This document shows, in pieces, positions 24,673-38,492 of a stretch of DNA of 64,000 bases (positions within the stretch are counted from its first letter, which is position 1; each line of letters starts with the position of its first letter). The translations under genes and the position numbers were made by a program. The notes below the pieces were generated by a model that had not been told where the DNA came from, did not search any database, and saw only the letters and a list, made by a program, of their open reading frames with translations. The DNA comes from Paragonimus westermani (Eukaryota > Platyhelminthes > Trematoda > Plagiorchiida > Troglotrematidae), in NCBI GenBank assembly GCA_008508345.1, contig QNGE01003036.1:21651-85650 (forward strand). The letters run 5' to 3'.

Positions 24673-27600
24673 GTGAATGATGAATACTTCCTAGTTTAAA
24701 GCAAGAGTCAGCTATTTAGTGTGGAAATGATCAGTGTTTTCTGAATATCACACGTACAATTCGGCCCATCTGAACTAAACAAGAAAAGTTGATGAGAGTT
24801 TCCATCAATATAAAAAGGGTGGCACACACTTTTAAAATTCACGTTAATTTCAATTCTACGCATTAGTAAACTCAACAAAATTCCAGTTTTTTATGGAGTT
24901 TGACTGGAACATCGCTTGTCAACGTTTTTGCCCCACTGAAAAATTAGTACTGTCCCTTTGCCTTGATATTTACTGGATTGAATTTAGGTGCAAAATAATC
25001 CACTATAGTAGGATTTTTTCATACGTGTAATCATTGTTGACTTCATGGAATTCAGTCTCTACTCTCTCCAGCCACAGACATAAGTTATAATGAACAGATT
25101 TTTTTAATTTTCGGTCTCTAAAGTGTGTCTGACTAATGTACAAAAGGATAGTCTCATATTTAATTGAATTCTCTTTCTAAATAGATCACTTGTTAAACAC
25201 AGTGAGAAAATTTGGAGCATCCTTTATCTGTCAAGAATTTGAACAAAACATAAAGTAGGCTAATACTGCGCACTTTATGTCCGGTTAGATTACGCTACAT
25301 CTTAACAAGTGCATATTACAGACCATTTAAATATCAGTATGAGAAATCGAACAAAATACCAAAGAGAGTCAATTGTCAGAGTGTACATTCATTGTCGCTA
25401 CCTGGGTAGCGACAGTGAGAAAAAGCAAACTTCTAACTTTGATCTTCACAATTTTTCTCATTCGCCTCTCAGTATTTTTGACACTTCAAACAAAATGTCA
25501 TCAAATAGCTATCCGTGTTTCAATAAAATGAATGTGAAATTGTGCCGAGCAATTTTCTCTTACCAAATTGGTGAGCCTGATGATTACTTCTCCTGATGTA
25601 TAGTGTGAACACTTTGATGACCGTTCACCATGAGGCTATGTTTACGGTGAGGAATGAAATCATATATGCAAACTGACGATCAAATCATTCACGCTCACCA
25701 CTCTTAAAACGACCGGGAACAACAGAATTCCCAACAATTGCTTATGACCAGCTGATTAGCTGTAATGGAGTAAACAGTATGATCTGTGTATCAAAAAAAC
25801 CTTCACTTGCAAATACGCTGCAAAATGATGAGCATAGAATGTGATTACAGAAACGTTAAAAATTTCGAAAAGTAAACATAAAGTAATGTCCAATGAGGAA
25901 ACTAAAAGGTACAAAGAAAAACAGCCAACTGATTATGACAGAACTGTCCGGCATAAAACATCTACACCAAACAGGTCGCATTCGCTTGAAGTGGTCAGCC
26001 AAAATTGATTTTCATCACAATAAACCATTCATTTTTCTGACAGACATGCGCCTGAAGTTTGCTTTGTTTGAAACCATTCTGACAGCAAACATTTATCATT
26101 CCACTGACATTCTCTTCTGTATTGCGCATAGTTTTCCTAAGTTTAACAGCAGTAGCTACATGAAAGAAATGGGTCGCAAGAATTGGTGTTGGTTAATGGT
26201 AAAAATCAAAGGTGCGGCTGACAGCTAATAAGTCGGCGTGGTGGGTACTAAGCAAACTAAAACGTCTAACATCGTGTTTAAGGAGGCTATAAACAGAACA
26301 ATCCTGCAACAAATGCCTTTGCCAAAGCAGTATGTTGCTTCCGGTTCTCAAATGGATGGAAAGTAGTCTGTAACAATTCGGTTCATGTTTCCTAGAAATT
26401 CAAGGTGTGGGATAAGGCGATTGATTACCCTGAGCTGTCTGATGTTTGCAGGTAAGGCAATTATTTGTTAGAATGGTTTAGAACTGGTCATTTTAACATA
26501 TAACTAGTTAGTTGTGAAGGCTTCTGTTTCGTGGGAACTAAGTGTGTGGGTAACTTGCTATATATTTTCTTGTTACATGAAAAATCAAGTCAATCGTCAG
26601 TCGGCTACAATGATCTGATTGTTTGTTCACCAATAATTGTACTAAAGACATCGCGAGATATAAGTATTTCGTTTATCCTCTGCATCAGAATCTATAAGAC
26701 GTGCGGATAGCGATCACAGTAGAAACGGTCAACGATTTGATTTGTATGAAACAACGATTGTCATCAGTTGCTAAGTCATGATAGTCATTCTTCCACGTTA
26801 TTCACACTGCCGCAACTGTGCAGTTGGTTATCATCATGACCACTAAGCCAGATATGCCAATACGGTTTGGACTTAAAGTGAGTTACAAAACTGTTATAAG
26901 ATTAGCAATAATTAAAAAGGACCTATCAGATTTCACTCTGAGCGAAATTAAAAGTCCATAATTCCCGCTAACCATTTTAAGGCTGATAGCACTATCTGGA
27001 TATACACTTTTTTCGGTCTACCCTTTCCATCTTTAGTTACCTCATATGATGGCCCATTATATAGTGAAAATATATTGGTATTTCAAAATATTAAAAACCT
27101 TGACATTTTACTATCGCCGTAAGCAATTGTTATATAAGTTCGTTTAGAAGATTTCGCGATCTTAAATTGTACCACTTGTAGTATTTAGAGCGGTCGATAA
27201 AGATAACTGTTTTACATGATGCAGCCTTGACTTCGGTTAGTAAAGACAAAACTGAAAACCAAACTGTTTACACCATAATTAAAAACCACTTTTTCATTCG
27301 GAACACTTAATTCATTATAGAACTAAGGTACATGTAAATGTAATTTACTATAATAGGCAGTTTGAACACTGTAAATGAATCTGACCACGATTATGTAGTC
27401 AATGTAGGTAGATTGTAAATCCGGAGATCTATGACTGACTCCAGTTACTCATTGAGACCATGTAATAAACGACAAAACTTTAATGTGCAAACTTCCCCAC
27501 AAAGTTCTAACTTCCAAAGCGGCGAATAAGATAAAGTTGTGTCTGAATAGATAAAGCATACCGTAAAGTCCCCAACAATGCAACTTAATAGATTAAATTT

Positions 27601-30600
27601 AAAAAATACGTAAGAAGACATCCCATAAATCGGGTGCACTATTACGGACGATTTCTTTAGCTGCCGTAAGTAACATTGGTGATCAACCGAATAATTCAGT
27701 TAATAAGGATATTCAATCAGACAATACAGACCACTTTCCCTTAATTGTCGGGCATCTGCTGTATACCACTCAAAAAGTAAAGGCTTTTCGTAGGTATCAG
27801 CACAATTTCGTTAACGTTAATTCACTTAAAGCACCGCTTGCCAACCGAAATAATCAGGACTTTGTAGGCAAAAGGTATGACTGCCTTGAATTTCCGTCTG
27901 ACACGGTTCTGACCATTAAGATTTCATTATCTGTGCAGAAAATTTGCCTACTCTATTGCTTTCATTACAGTCTTGTTTCAATGTAGTTTTGTAACTCAGG
28001 TGATAAAAACGTAGACTATGATAATATTATTCTAAAAAGTGTGTCCTCTGAGTTTGTGCTTCAAATCTGCATTTGAGGAGGGTCACCCTTCTGCTTTCGA
28101 GTTTTCCTGTCAGTATTAAACGATAAGACGGTCTGATCTACTTTCAAACTCAAAGTATTTAGCACGGAAAAGAGAAATAAACGTTTTCTACTAATTTATG
28201 TGTTGCAGAAAGTGTTAGTCATTCGCGGTGTTTTCTAATGAACCTTTTGGAAAAAAAGAATTTTCAACAGTTGCATATGTAACCGCACTCATATAAATTA
28301 GGAACACGCACATGGTTGTATGTATAGGATTAATCGCTTCACCTAAGCTTGGAATGGAACTACGATTCAAAGTACAAGCTTACTGCAAACGAGTTTTCTC
28401 ATCTTTATTTACTCATTTTCATATTATTTTTGTCATTCTGCAGTCCGTAGAACAGTGCAGATGTTGAAGACACCAACATGAACTGTATAACAAACTATTC
28501 TGCTTTCAGACCCTAAACCATATTACTGTTTTACAAGGCAAATTGGTATGTGGTATGTGCCTAACGGACTATGAGAACACGCAGCAAACGATCGGCTTAT
28601 ACTAATTTAGCCACTTTACTCAGATTCCTTATTACCGACGAGTAACTGTGGGTTTTCATTTTTACAACGCAAGCATCCCTGATATTTGTTTTCAACCTGC
28701 TGATCCGCACCAATATTTTGACTAATCTCTTTCAAACAATGCATAGTGTTCAGGTTTCTATTTCATTAGAACAACTCAATAGTGTAGGTCATTTTCAAGA
28801 ACGGGTTTAAAATCTCAGGTTGTATTCTCGAGAGGAAGCCTTGCTAACCATTAGATAATCACAATCGTAGTAGGCACCGCCGAACTATTACACTCAAACG
28901 TCCAGCCACCAGCACCTGTGAATAATACTTACCTCGCTTGATCGTCTTGGAAGAGGACTCACTAACTATTACGTTAGTTCTAATCGACTACCTTGCCGTC
29001 AGGCGTTCTCTTAATAAGGTCAGCTAGCAGAGTCCAGTTAAGTTGCTCAGTCTTGTTGTTAACCGTTGAAATCGGCCTGAAAATTCCAATTAACAATAGC
29101 TGGGTAACATTCATGACTGGAAAATGTATAACACAAGTAAATCACGAATCTAGTGTTAACTTTTCAAAAGAGACCAGTTAGTGCATCAATTTGAATGTGT
29201 GGGCTGTGTTTGTCTATTAGTGGTGTAGATCGTGTATTAACATTTTTTTGCAAGCACCTTCGATTCTCCTTACTTCTAAGCCTAGATGTCACTGACAAAA
29301 GAAGTATTATCAATGTTTTGTACATCATAAACAAGATCCTTCCAAATATGAATTTTAGTTAAGTGCTGACAAGATGTTTGGATTTTCGAAAATTCACTAA
29401 TGCGTATAGAATGTTCAATTAATTAAGCTGCATTACTTGGTAGTTTGCAAACACCCACGTGAAGCGGTTTTGATCATATCGTTTCAACATTTCCAAATGG
29501 TTTTCTTGTGTTACGAAGTAATGATTGATTTCTCTTCCTCACTCACTGTTAGACTGCAGATTAAACTACGAAATTGTGTCTTTATTTTGGCTCGTCGTTT
29601 AAGAATAGCAAAGCCACGATTAGAAATCCGTGAGAATTTGAAATCGAATGAGTTGAGTGTTTTTGCAGGTGTTACCGGCTTAAAATGTTAGATGAAAAAA
29701 AAGATATGCAAATATTTAAACAAAAGCTGGAAAATCTGGATAGTTTTTGTGACTACACATTTCTTGTACCAGCGGTGACACTAAAACCATAAGATGTCAT
29801 TGTCACACGAAACATCATATTATTTTTGGGTTGAGTACTATCATGTTGTCTCAAACCGTAATGCGAGTCCAGCGTCCACTCTAAGCACTTCATTGGCCGC
29901 CATCTTATGTCTCCTTAGGAGCAACAACAAAGTGATATTCGGTTCACTTCCGATTGGTTCTTATTTGCTCCGTGACTGAAGTCCAAAGTAGAATTTTCAA
30001 TGTTGCTGACAAACATCAGTGATTAACGGACCTGTCAACCAGAATTAATAACTGGCAAACTGTGGTGCCCGTTGTCGTGGTCCATTTTAGGTATCAGAGT
30101 GTTCAGTCCTTTCTACTCAACAATTCCAAACTAAAACCAAATGTAAAACGATTAAACTGTCTTCTGTTTCTTTCACGTTCCCATTGCAAATCTTGTCCGT
30201 TTTCCTGTTTTAGTTCATTTTTCCCCATTTTTTCAAAGAGGATTGTTCTATGGTTCTCAAATGACTAACAGAATTTATGCACAGTAAGACGGTCCAAACT
30301 GGGTTTCAGTTTCACTGCATTATTAACTGATTAGCTGATTTTTGTTTGTCTAAAAAGTGTCACGCTGAATTCGGCTAATCTAGCTAATCTCTCTATAAAA
30401 GTCACTGTTGTGCGACACCAGTGAAATAATTTGAAACCAGTCTCAGTATCAACCCAAATTGGTAGACACTTCTACGAGGCATGAAGCACCAAAGTGGAAT
30501 GCTTTTTATCAGGCAACCTACACATAGGATAGGTAACTCTTCTTGGTATTAATGACGTCACGCAAGCTAGGAATAAGATAGCCAGCTGACCGTGTGTTCC

Positions 30601-31514
30601 ACGAATATGCAGTCAACCACATAATACACACAACTTGACCAGAAACAACCAATAGGCAAGTTTAACAGCCAGCCATTGTGGCTCTTCGAAGGCCAAGTCA
30701 CAAAGGACGTAAGGAAACAGCATTATCAGCTACAGTACCACTATTGAATTTGACTGGTGGTTGACGGAACAGACACCTACTCTGATTTAAGTAAGATATC
30801 ACTGAAAAAGAGAACATACGGTACACGGTGATGAAGAACTGCAACACCAGAGGAAAGAACTTGCAAGCTGTTACGTTTACATCTCTCTTCATATCATAAA
30901 TATTACACCACATCTATCATTTACAGCACCTTCCGTTACCGTTTTGAATTTGCTTACTCTCGGAGTCTCTGTGTCCGTTTTCCATTAGTGCAAGTAATGG
31001 CGCAGCGCTCAGCCAGAGAGTTGCAGATGTAATAAGCTGAGAGAAAATTGGTAATTATAGAATTTCACCAAACTTTGAGCACTGGAGGTGCATCAAATAA
31101 CACTATAGCAGCAACGAAACATTTACGCATACATTTTTTTGCGCATACGTGCTCATCAGACTACCCTCAATTGTAGTGAAACCGATCTCCTCTGTATCAA
31201 GATCGCGTTCACACACGCACACACGTCGAACTCCATGCCCATTGTTACAAATGTGGCGAAAGCGTGTTGGATTATATTAATATTTTCAACAGTGTCCCCT
31301 CAGCTGACAACCACACTTCGCCGCAGCCGTTGTGTGACTCTACTTTCAGAGTTGGACTGTGTACTAGAAATACCATACCGCCAGTTGTGTCCAATCCGAG
31401 CACTGTTCACGAAACTAACAACTAAACAGATAAAGAAATTGAACGCAAATAATAAGATAATCCACCAGATTTAAGTTTTCAACGTAATATGACGTTTCTT
31501 ATTTATTTCCCCAG
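24673..31514. other. CFAP251 intron 5
   Basis: AT-rich, with unassigned + strand frames at 25309-25596 and 25893-26228. Near 26311 there is a WD-like peptide (YVASGSQMDGK, then FKVWDKAIDYPELSD after a stop), but its phase fits neither neighbouring exon. No LINE or RNA motif found. Confidence 0.5.
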
Positions 31515-31664
31515 TTTACTGTGTAAATTTTGTATTGTTACCGGAGATGTGACTGGAGTAATCAAATTCTTCGATACGAATTATATGCTGCTCTACTGGT
31601 ATCAGAATTTGAATGCTGGACCGATCGCATCTATCAGCTTCGCTAGCCGTGGTATTTTGGATGA
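31515..31664 (+). CDS. CFAP251: CFAP251 exon 6: WD40 blade
   Basis: Acceptor atttatttccccag, donor GTGAGT. It encodes the blade core FCIVTGDVTGVIKFFD, then LYWYQNLNAGPIASISFA, matching the family pattern of a blade followed by a WY-containing linker. Phase 2 at both ends (AG|T in, GA|G out). This is the true continuation of exon 5. A look-alike WD motif near 26.3 kb does not fit the phase. Confidence 0.93.
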
Positions 31665-32303
31665 GTGAGTTATTACAGGTTGTACGTGTTTTGTGTTTAA
31701 CTGAACTGTCATCAGGCTGCCAAATCGTAATCGGCTAAAATATTGTTAATTGCTTTCATACAGATTGCGTAACTGTATAAGCGGTCACACCCAAAGACGA
31801 ACGGGAAGAGCCATTGTGCAGAAATATTTCAGCCACTCATTTTGATAACACTGAATGATGTGCACTTTTGGAATCAACTGGACGTATTCAAGGGCGAGTC
31901 ATCAATCAACTTGATGATGCATAGCAGAGACGAATTTAGGCCAACTGAAATTCAATTAGGCCATTAAGAATCGAAAAACTTCAGCTTGAAAATGGACCGA
32001 CATTAAACGACATTCAAAGTATACGTAAACCAACGGCCATCTAAGGTTAAGTCGCAACACCTTCTGATCAGGCTAATGGACTTTAGTGAATGAACGGAAC
32101 GATGTTTGTTGCCTTTTGTTCATCTTAGTCGTAGGAATGAGACTTACTCTGATCCTTGAAGAATACTGTAAATAAGGGGTTATCGATTGGAGTTAACAGG
32201 CAGTAACTGTGTCTCCTCTCGAGACGATCGGGCAAACTGATCATTGCTCACAAGCGAGAGTGGTTGAGCGTTCAGATTTGGTGATTCGGTCGTGCCTAAC
32301 GTA

Positions 32304-32470
32304 AGGTCAATGGCGCAGTGGTTAACACGGTTGCCTCATGATTGGAATGTCCGGAGTTCAAATCCCGGCCGTGGCAAGGATATGCACTACTGACGAGCTC
32401 TAATGAGAGCGAAACTCGAGTCTAGTGCTTCTTTTCGAAAGAGGCTGGCTGGAAAGTCTATCGGAATGCG
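32304..32470 (+). repeat. tRNA-derived SINE-like element carrying a hammerhead ribozyme
   Basis: A tRNA-like head has a good RNA polymerase III A box (tggcgcagtgg, 32311-32321) and a B-box-like sequence (agttcaaatcc, 32355-32365). The anticodon arm is broken, so this is not a working tRNA. It is followed at once by a hammerhead ribozyme. The arrangement resembles the Sm-alpha elements of schistosomes, where a tRNA-related promoter drives a hammerhead-containing repeat. It sits in CFAP251 intron 6, same strand as the gene. The 3' limit is a guess. Confidence 0.75.
32384..32428 (+). ncRNA. Type I hammerhead self-cleaving ribozyme
   Basis: All parts of the hammerhead fold are present. Stem I is GCACTA (32384-32389) pairing perfectly with TAGTGC (32423-32428). 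The core is CTGACGA (32390-32396). Stem II is GCTCT/AGAGC with loop AATG (32397-32410). GAAA follows at 32411-32414. A minimal stem III is formed by the palindromic stretch ending in GTC (cleavage after C 32422). The conserved residues CUGANGA, G10.1-C11.1, GAAA, A15.1-U16.1 and H17=C are all kept. A very short stem III is usual for type I hammerheads in animal repeats. Cleavage activity is inferred, not shown. Confidence 0.9.
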
Positions 32471-34992
32471 AACGCTGCGATCAAATGTGAGTGATGGTCA
32501 ACTTGAAAATAAACCGAATCCCCGACTACTCATCAGTAATACTGTAAGTATCAAAACTCCAAAACGAAGGGCCGTGAAATGGTAGACCAAATTGCAGATG
32601 AATCACAGCAATTGTGGATAGACGTTATCGCAGATATAGCTATACCGTGGTTGATCCATTTGTCAATGAACAATGACCGGTCGTAGTCAGTGTTCAATTA
32701 GTCTAGCGTTCTGTTGCTGATCCAGTTGGCTGACTTATAACGAGGATCATATCATCCGTACTTTTTACTTTGATCAAATGTAAAATACGTATGCAAAATT
32801 GGACAAAGACCTAAGTGTGTAGCAAATACGCTGTGAACGCAAAAACACTGGGAAAATTCATCTTAAAGATACGTGGTCATCTACCATAAAACCAAATGGA
32901 TTTTAGATGGATTACTGCTGCATTTGTTTAGACATTACTCGTGTTCAAATAATCGGAAGCAAAAAATTTACTGGGTGAACACTTTAATTTGAATGATTGT
33001 CTAAACTGCCAAACAAACTAGAAACAAGACCAAAAAACGGGGTTCAAATTAGTTTTGATTGTGTGCGTAAAAACTTGTCGTTTTCTGGACAGCCCAGAGA
33101 TGTTCAGTTGGGGATAAGGAAAATACTTCAAATTTGTATTTTGATATGTTTTTGTTGTTAATCATCACTTTATTTACCGTTGCCTCGGTGCTGCCAGAAA
33201 ATGAAACAAGTTTTAAAATTGTCACCTTTTGCGCAGCCGAATTTGAATAAAAACACCAAATAAACACTGCGAAATAAATGACGTTTAATAATAATGAGTT
33301 CTATTGTTGGTTAAAGTCTGCAGCAGGAGCGCAATTTCCTGAATTATGTATTCTAGTGTGTTTATTGTCATACACTGCCTAATGTACAACGCTGTTTACG
33401 TAGCCATAGACGCAGGAAAAACAATTTGTACTGGGGAACCGTAAGTGTAGGCGAGCTATTTGTGGTAAGTTTTTCACCCTTAATATACGAGCAGACAAAT
33501 TAATATTGGGATGATGGAATGAACATGAATAGTTCCTTTGACGTCAAAGTGATTTCACTTGAAGCCGTTCTTGAGGACTTTTCTAAATAACTTCTAAATC
33601 ATCCTTCTTGGACTCCCACCATGGACCCTACGAAGAGTCCGAGGACTGGATGACGATAGAAGCTCAGTCGTTATGAGACAGCAAGCCACTATGATTATTA
33701 AGTGGCTGCTGTTGGTCCAGTCCTCGCCACATAAAGGTTATGTAACTCAACAAGCTACGAACTGGAAGTACCACTCAAGCGTTGTAGCAGCTAGGTTCCG
33801 GACTAAAACAAAGAGCAGAACACCGAAACGTGGTCTCTACCTGCAGATTTGTGTGTTTGAACAAACTTCTCCCAAACTGTTTACTATCCTACTCACATTG
33901 ACATAGTCCTGTCTCATTCGTGTAAAAAGACACGGCTTTTCACCCATCAGTACGCGTTTTCATATACTGTTGTCACGACCACCGTGTGAGGATATTTTTA
34001 GGTGGTTTCTATGATGGAGATGGACTCACGTGCGATTTGCATGGACTAAAGTCAGCTTACCAATTAACTGAAGCATTGTTTGTACAAACAGGTTCTTACC
34101 CATCAAAAATCTCTTGCTTTTTAATTATGGAAGAAAGGTTGTACGATATCAAATGGTACTGGACGCCTTATATGCTCCAACTTGAAGTATCATATATTTA
34201 CCCTAAAACATAGGTTATAAAATCTGGGTAACCCGAAGGACGAACATACTCGTCTGACTGGGCAAATGTGTGAAGGGCGGTGCAATTAGAGAAACGACAG
34301 AACGGAACTATATTGGCTAACCATGAAGGGACAAAACGCAAGGTGGTTAGTGTCAGCCGGACTCCGTTTCAATTAATTGGCTGACATTTGTCGGACAAAA
34401 AGTTGTGGTTCCAGTTGTCAGCGTCTAAGATTCAGGCCTGCGGGTTTGTTTCGTTCATACCACCCATTGGGTCAGATCACTAGAATACCCAGTAATATCA
34501 TCTGAAGACAACCTCATGAACTAAACGCCCCTTCGACTGCGTAGTGAAAAATTCTCGCATACGAAGATGAACCAAGAAAATCGAGTGTTTCTTCCGGTAG
34601 TACTTAACGTTGACAACATTTGTTTCTTGCTACTCCGGAAGAATTCGAATTAGCCTAAATACTCAGCCAACGCGACCAAAACTTTTGAAAATATGTCAGA
34701 AGCGGTACCACTTTGGAGCCGAGATCACTCAACCCCATATTTGACAGATTTTATCAAACGGTGGTTGACAGAATTCTCTCTCAAATCCACTAGCAGAATG
34801 TAATAAAGTACTGGTGATTTTCTCAGCTCCATTTAAACGGTTTTTTTTAATGTTTACTTCATGCTCACTCTGAAAGAATCTGAGTTTCCTAAAAGAAAAC
34901 TGTCTACCTGCACTACGCAGTCATAATTTGTTTAGGGCATTTTTCATTGAGAAATCGACTTACTTCAAGTAGTACAATCAATTCAAATATAG
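32471..34992. other. CFAP251 intron 6 after the SINE
   Basis: Nothing recognised. 33600-33900 is less AT-rich and may be an old repeat. Confidence 0.45.
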
Positions 34993-35131
34993 GTCATCCA
35001 TGCTACTGAAATCTACAGAATACCCCGAACTTTCCACAATCCCCGGAGAGAAATTCGTTGTCGAAGACTTCATTGTCACCACAGCACATGCTAATATGAT
35101 TAGTGTTACTGTTGATGGTAGTGTAATAACG
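34993..35131 (+). CDS. CFAP251: CFAP251 exon 7
   Basis: Acceptor ttcaaatatag, donor GTGAGT. GA of exon 6 plus G makes Glu, then SSMLLKSTEYPELSTIPGEK and a blade VVEDFIVTTAHANMISVTVDG. In the family this is the strand pair that precedes the histidine-proline blade. It ends in phase 0. Confidence 0.9.
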
Positions 35132-38100
35132 GTGAGTCATGATGTCCAAGCATCCCTTTTTGGTTATTACTGCTATATCAAACGTTTGTATCTTTAAATA
35201 TTTTCTTTGGCCTCCCTGTTCACTTCCATATTGTCAAGCAAGTCCACATTATACCAAAAAATATGGTGGCAACTATTACTTAGTTAAAACTGGGATAGCG
35301 GTGACAACTAATTCGAAGAGACTATGCTTCATGACAGTTCTACGAGAGGAGGAAGAAGAAACACAGGGCTTAATTCAAAAAGCTCATTAAGTTATGCTAA
35401 AAATTTAACCAAGTAAAAAGATGGCATGTGGGAAATAAGTTTCATGAACGCAGTTAACCATGAGTTATGGGACAGGGTACCAACTCGGTGCCTGTGGGTA
35501 AATCAGAAGCCTACGTAACCTTTACTCTATTCATGGATAAATTAATCACTGGCTAATCTGTTTTGTGTGTGCATTCAACGCAGACTGAAGTGTAGTGTGA
35601 AGTGGTGTAGGTCTGGAATGTGTACATTATCTGGTCGATCAGACGTGAAGTCGCTGTCTTCCAACCGATCATCATTTAAGCATATTTTCTAGAAAAACCC
35701 TTCACTCCAAAATTTCCCTTAATAGCAACCATCTTATTTGTCGCGACCCTTGGAAGAACACGGTGCTTTGTGTCTGTAATTTCACGTTGTAGCCGATACC
35801 ATGTTATGCAATTTATGTCGCAGGCAAGTGGTTAATACATAACTTAGAAGCATGCTACACGATTAGACAGAATTGCAACTTACAAATAACCAACTCCTAT
35901 CAATTAAAGCTTCTGGCTTATGTTGTTGGAGTAACTTCGAAGTAACTACATAATAGCAAACCAGATGTAATTGAATATGGTTAATTGTATACTCGCATGC
36001 ACCATAGATTTCTGAATAAACAAACCCACCAACTTTAAAGATGTTTTAATACGCATATTGTCGAGTTTCCGACCAATAAATCCGACAGTACTGTATCTAC
36101 TATCGTTAAACGTATAACGGACTGGTTTTTCAACCTTATCCAATTGTTTGTTGTCTTGACTCTGACTGCTTGTCTTCAGTGCCTTAAATTAATGACGTTT
36201 CCACACTCTGTAGTCTGAAAATGCTCCTCTTTCATGTGTTTTAATGAAAAACATATTTTGGTTTAGGTCAGGTTATCCGAAAATTAGCCAAAATGTAATT
36301 GGCAACGGTACAATTGTCATATTTTATTCTTTCCAGTTCTGGCAACCCTTTAAATTTTTTTTGTTACTGTACAGTCTGTAGTTTTGTGGTATCTTGGCCT
36401 TAGCTATGTTTTCGACCACTTTTGTTACTCTGATACGATGTGTCTGTTTTTTACTGGAAACAACTTCCACGTGATAACCAACGATTTTTAGGTTAACAAT
36501 CATCTTTGCAGTTGATCCTATATCTGAAAGTGAAACTCTATTCTCTAAATTGTACTCACGTTCTCTTTCAAAGTAAAATTACTATTTTTTTGAATCGTTT
36601 TTTCCAGTACCTTCATCGGGACAACCACGAAGACGTCACTGATTTGACGTGTCATCCAACTCTGTAGGTTTTATATTTTGTCCAACTCTATCTGTGTTCA
36701 CCGCTTAATGTACACCAACCACAAATCAATCAATGAGGAGAAAAATAAAATCGTAAAAACAGTTATTGTGGGCTTTATTCACCAGCAACCATGTGGATGC
36801 ACCGTCGTTACATTTCAAGCACTGAGTCAAATACTGCGATTGTGTTTTTAAACTTTGCAATCAGGCACAATGTCTCCTCATTGTGTTTTGATTAAAAACC
36901 TTGGTCATACAATTGTTTGGGAACTGAAGAATTCTGAACTAATTCTGTATATAGTTTTTCAGTCAACTTTAAACTGATATGAGCAGCCCGTGACGATAAA
37001 ACTTACTGTCAGTAACGAACTAAATACGACGCATTTGTATTCCAATTTTGTAAGCCAAAAATAGGCACAGAATGGTTGGGCCTACACGGCCAGACTGAAA
37101 ATTGCCAGTTAACTCTCAGCGGATTGGTGGTTCAACATCCACACATTTAGTCTGTTTGTGCCACTTTAAGCTCACGGTGAATTGCTCATCATGGAGTGGG
37201 GGAGCTGTGAATCACGCTCAACGAGAAAATAGCTCTGAACGTTAGCTTACCAGTTAACGATGAGCTGACACGCAAAATGATGACCAAAATTATCTCACCA
37301 ACTCCCAAAGAAGCAATTTTGATGGCAAAATAGATGATGAATTCAAGTTTGTTCCAAGTATTGTGTTAACGCCTGAGGCTCTTTCAGAAACCTTCTCCTT
37401 ATGCCACTCAACTACTTGGTCCAGTGGAGTCAGTTAGCTGGTAGCGTGTGTGACCATTACAGTAAACCAGTAGTTGTAGGTCAAAATATCCATATGAGCG
37501 TACTACGTGGTGTTTGATGCTTTTCGTTAAGTCTGTCTGATCGTGGTTGCCTAATCGGAGGCATCTACGTGTGCTCATTTCTGGCCTCAGCCAAAAGTTA
37601 TTAGAAGCCGTTAAAGATCTTCTCCACAATGGATAACTGCTTGCTTAAATATCAAAAGTCGTTATGAAAGTGACAGTTTGAGTGTTGTCCGAAAGTGCTT
37701 TGCATTTTCCTCATGAACAATTTCCTGGCAGTATCTATTTCTATTGTTAATAAATCAGGGAATTGATTGCGTCGACTTTTTATGACCGCGCTGCGGATTT
37801 TTGAGTATTTTTAAGTTTATCACAGTAATGAAGGGGACGCGGCTTATGAAATTATAATACCATCTGAGAGCATTAGAAAGGTAGGACTTGTAAGTAGTCC
37901 GGTTAGCGCTCTTCAAACCAACGCTGACATACGTATTTCAGTGAGTCTGAGATAAACGCAGCAGTTGAGTGGTCAATAGACTAGTGTCTACTTATAAGAT
38001 AAAACTGGTGTTAGAAATCTCATTCCTCAGTAAAGCGTATCTGACATTTTAACCCCTCGAAATTAGTCCAATTGGGGGCTTAGACAGCAAGTTTTATCGC

Positions 38101-38432
38101 TTCGTATTTAAAACTGAAAAGAATGATGCATTTTCTCCATGCGATACATAGTTGCCACATAACAAAATTCAGAATTGTGGTTGCTAGCTCATGATAGCCA
38201 TCTTGACAGCATGTTTTACTTATACAACTGAGAAGTTTAACGCCTTCTTATACCATTAACAAGTCCAACCAAACCTCGTCTGAAAATCGCTAGTCTGTGG
38301 TACACTCTCAGTATTAAGGGAGCGCAGGATGAGTTAATACTATTTTTGGCCACGTTATTTTAAATGGCTTACGATCCTACTTGTCTGATTGATAGTGACC
38401 AATTTAACAAATGCATATTCTAAAATTTCCAG
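35132..38432. other. CFAP251 introns 7 and 8
   Basis: Apart from exon 8 (36608-36663), nothing recognised on either strand. Confidence 0.5.
36608..36663 (+). CDS. CFAP251: CFAP251 exon 8
   Basis: A short exon (56 nt) after tttttttccag, with donor GTAGGT. It encodes YLHRDNHEDVTDLTCHPT, the conserved start of a WD blade ending in the CHP turn. It enters in phase 0 and leaves CT, which combines with A of exon 9 to make Leu. Confidence 0.88.
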
Positions 38433-38492
38433 ACCACATTTGACCACTTGCAGTTTGACGGGTATTCTCAAAACCTTTCACTACGAGAACAA
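38433..38492 (+). CDS. CFAP251: CFAP251 exon 9
   Basis: A 60-nt exon after taaaatttccag, with donor GTGAGT. It encodes PHLTTCSLTGILKTFHYENK, the blade core that completes the CHP turn of exon 8. Phase 2 on both sides, so its frame is fixed by both neighbours. Confidence 0.9.

Noticed and set aside
26311..26452. WD40-like peptides YVASGSQMDGK and FKVWDKAIDYPELSD as a CFAP251 exon
   Set aside because: The phase fits neither exon 5 nor exon 6, and the two halves cannot be joined by GT...AG in frame. The 31515-31664 exon supplies the expected blade in perfect phase.
31130..31165. CTGATGA followed by a short hairpin on the minus strand
   Set aside because: The required GAAA is absent (CAAA), and no stem I was found.
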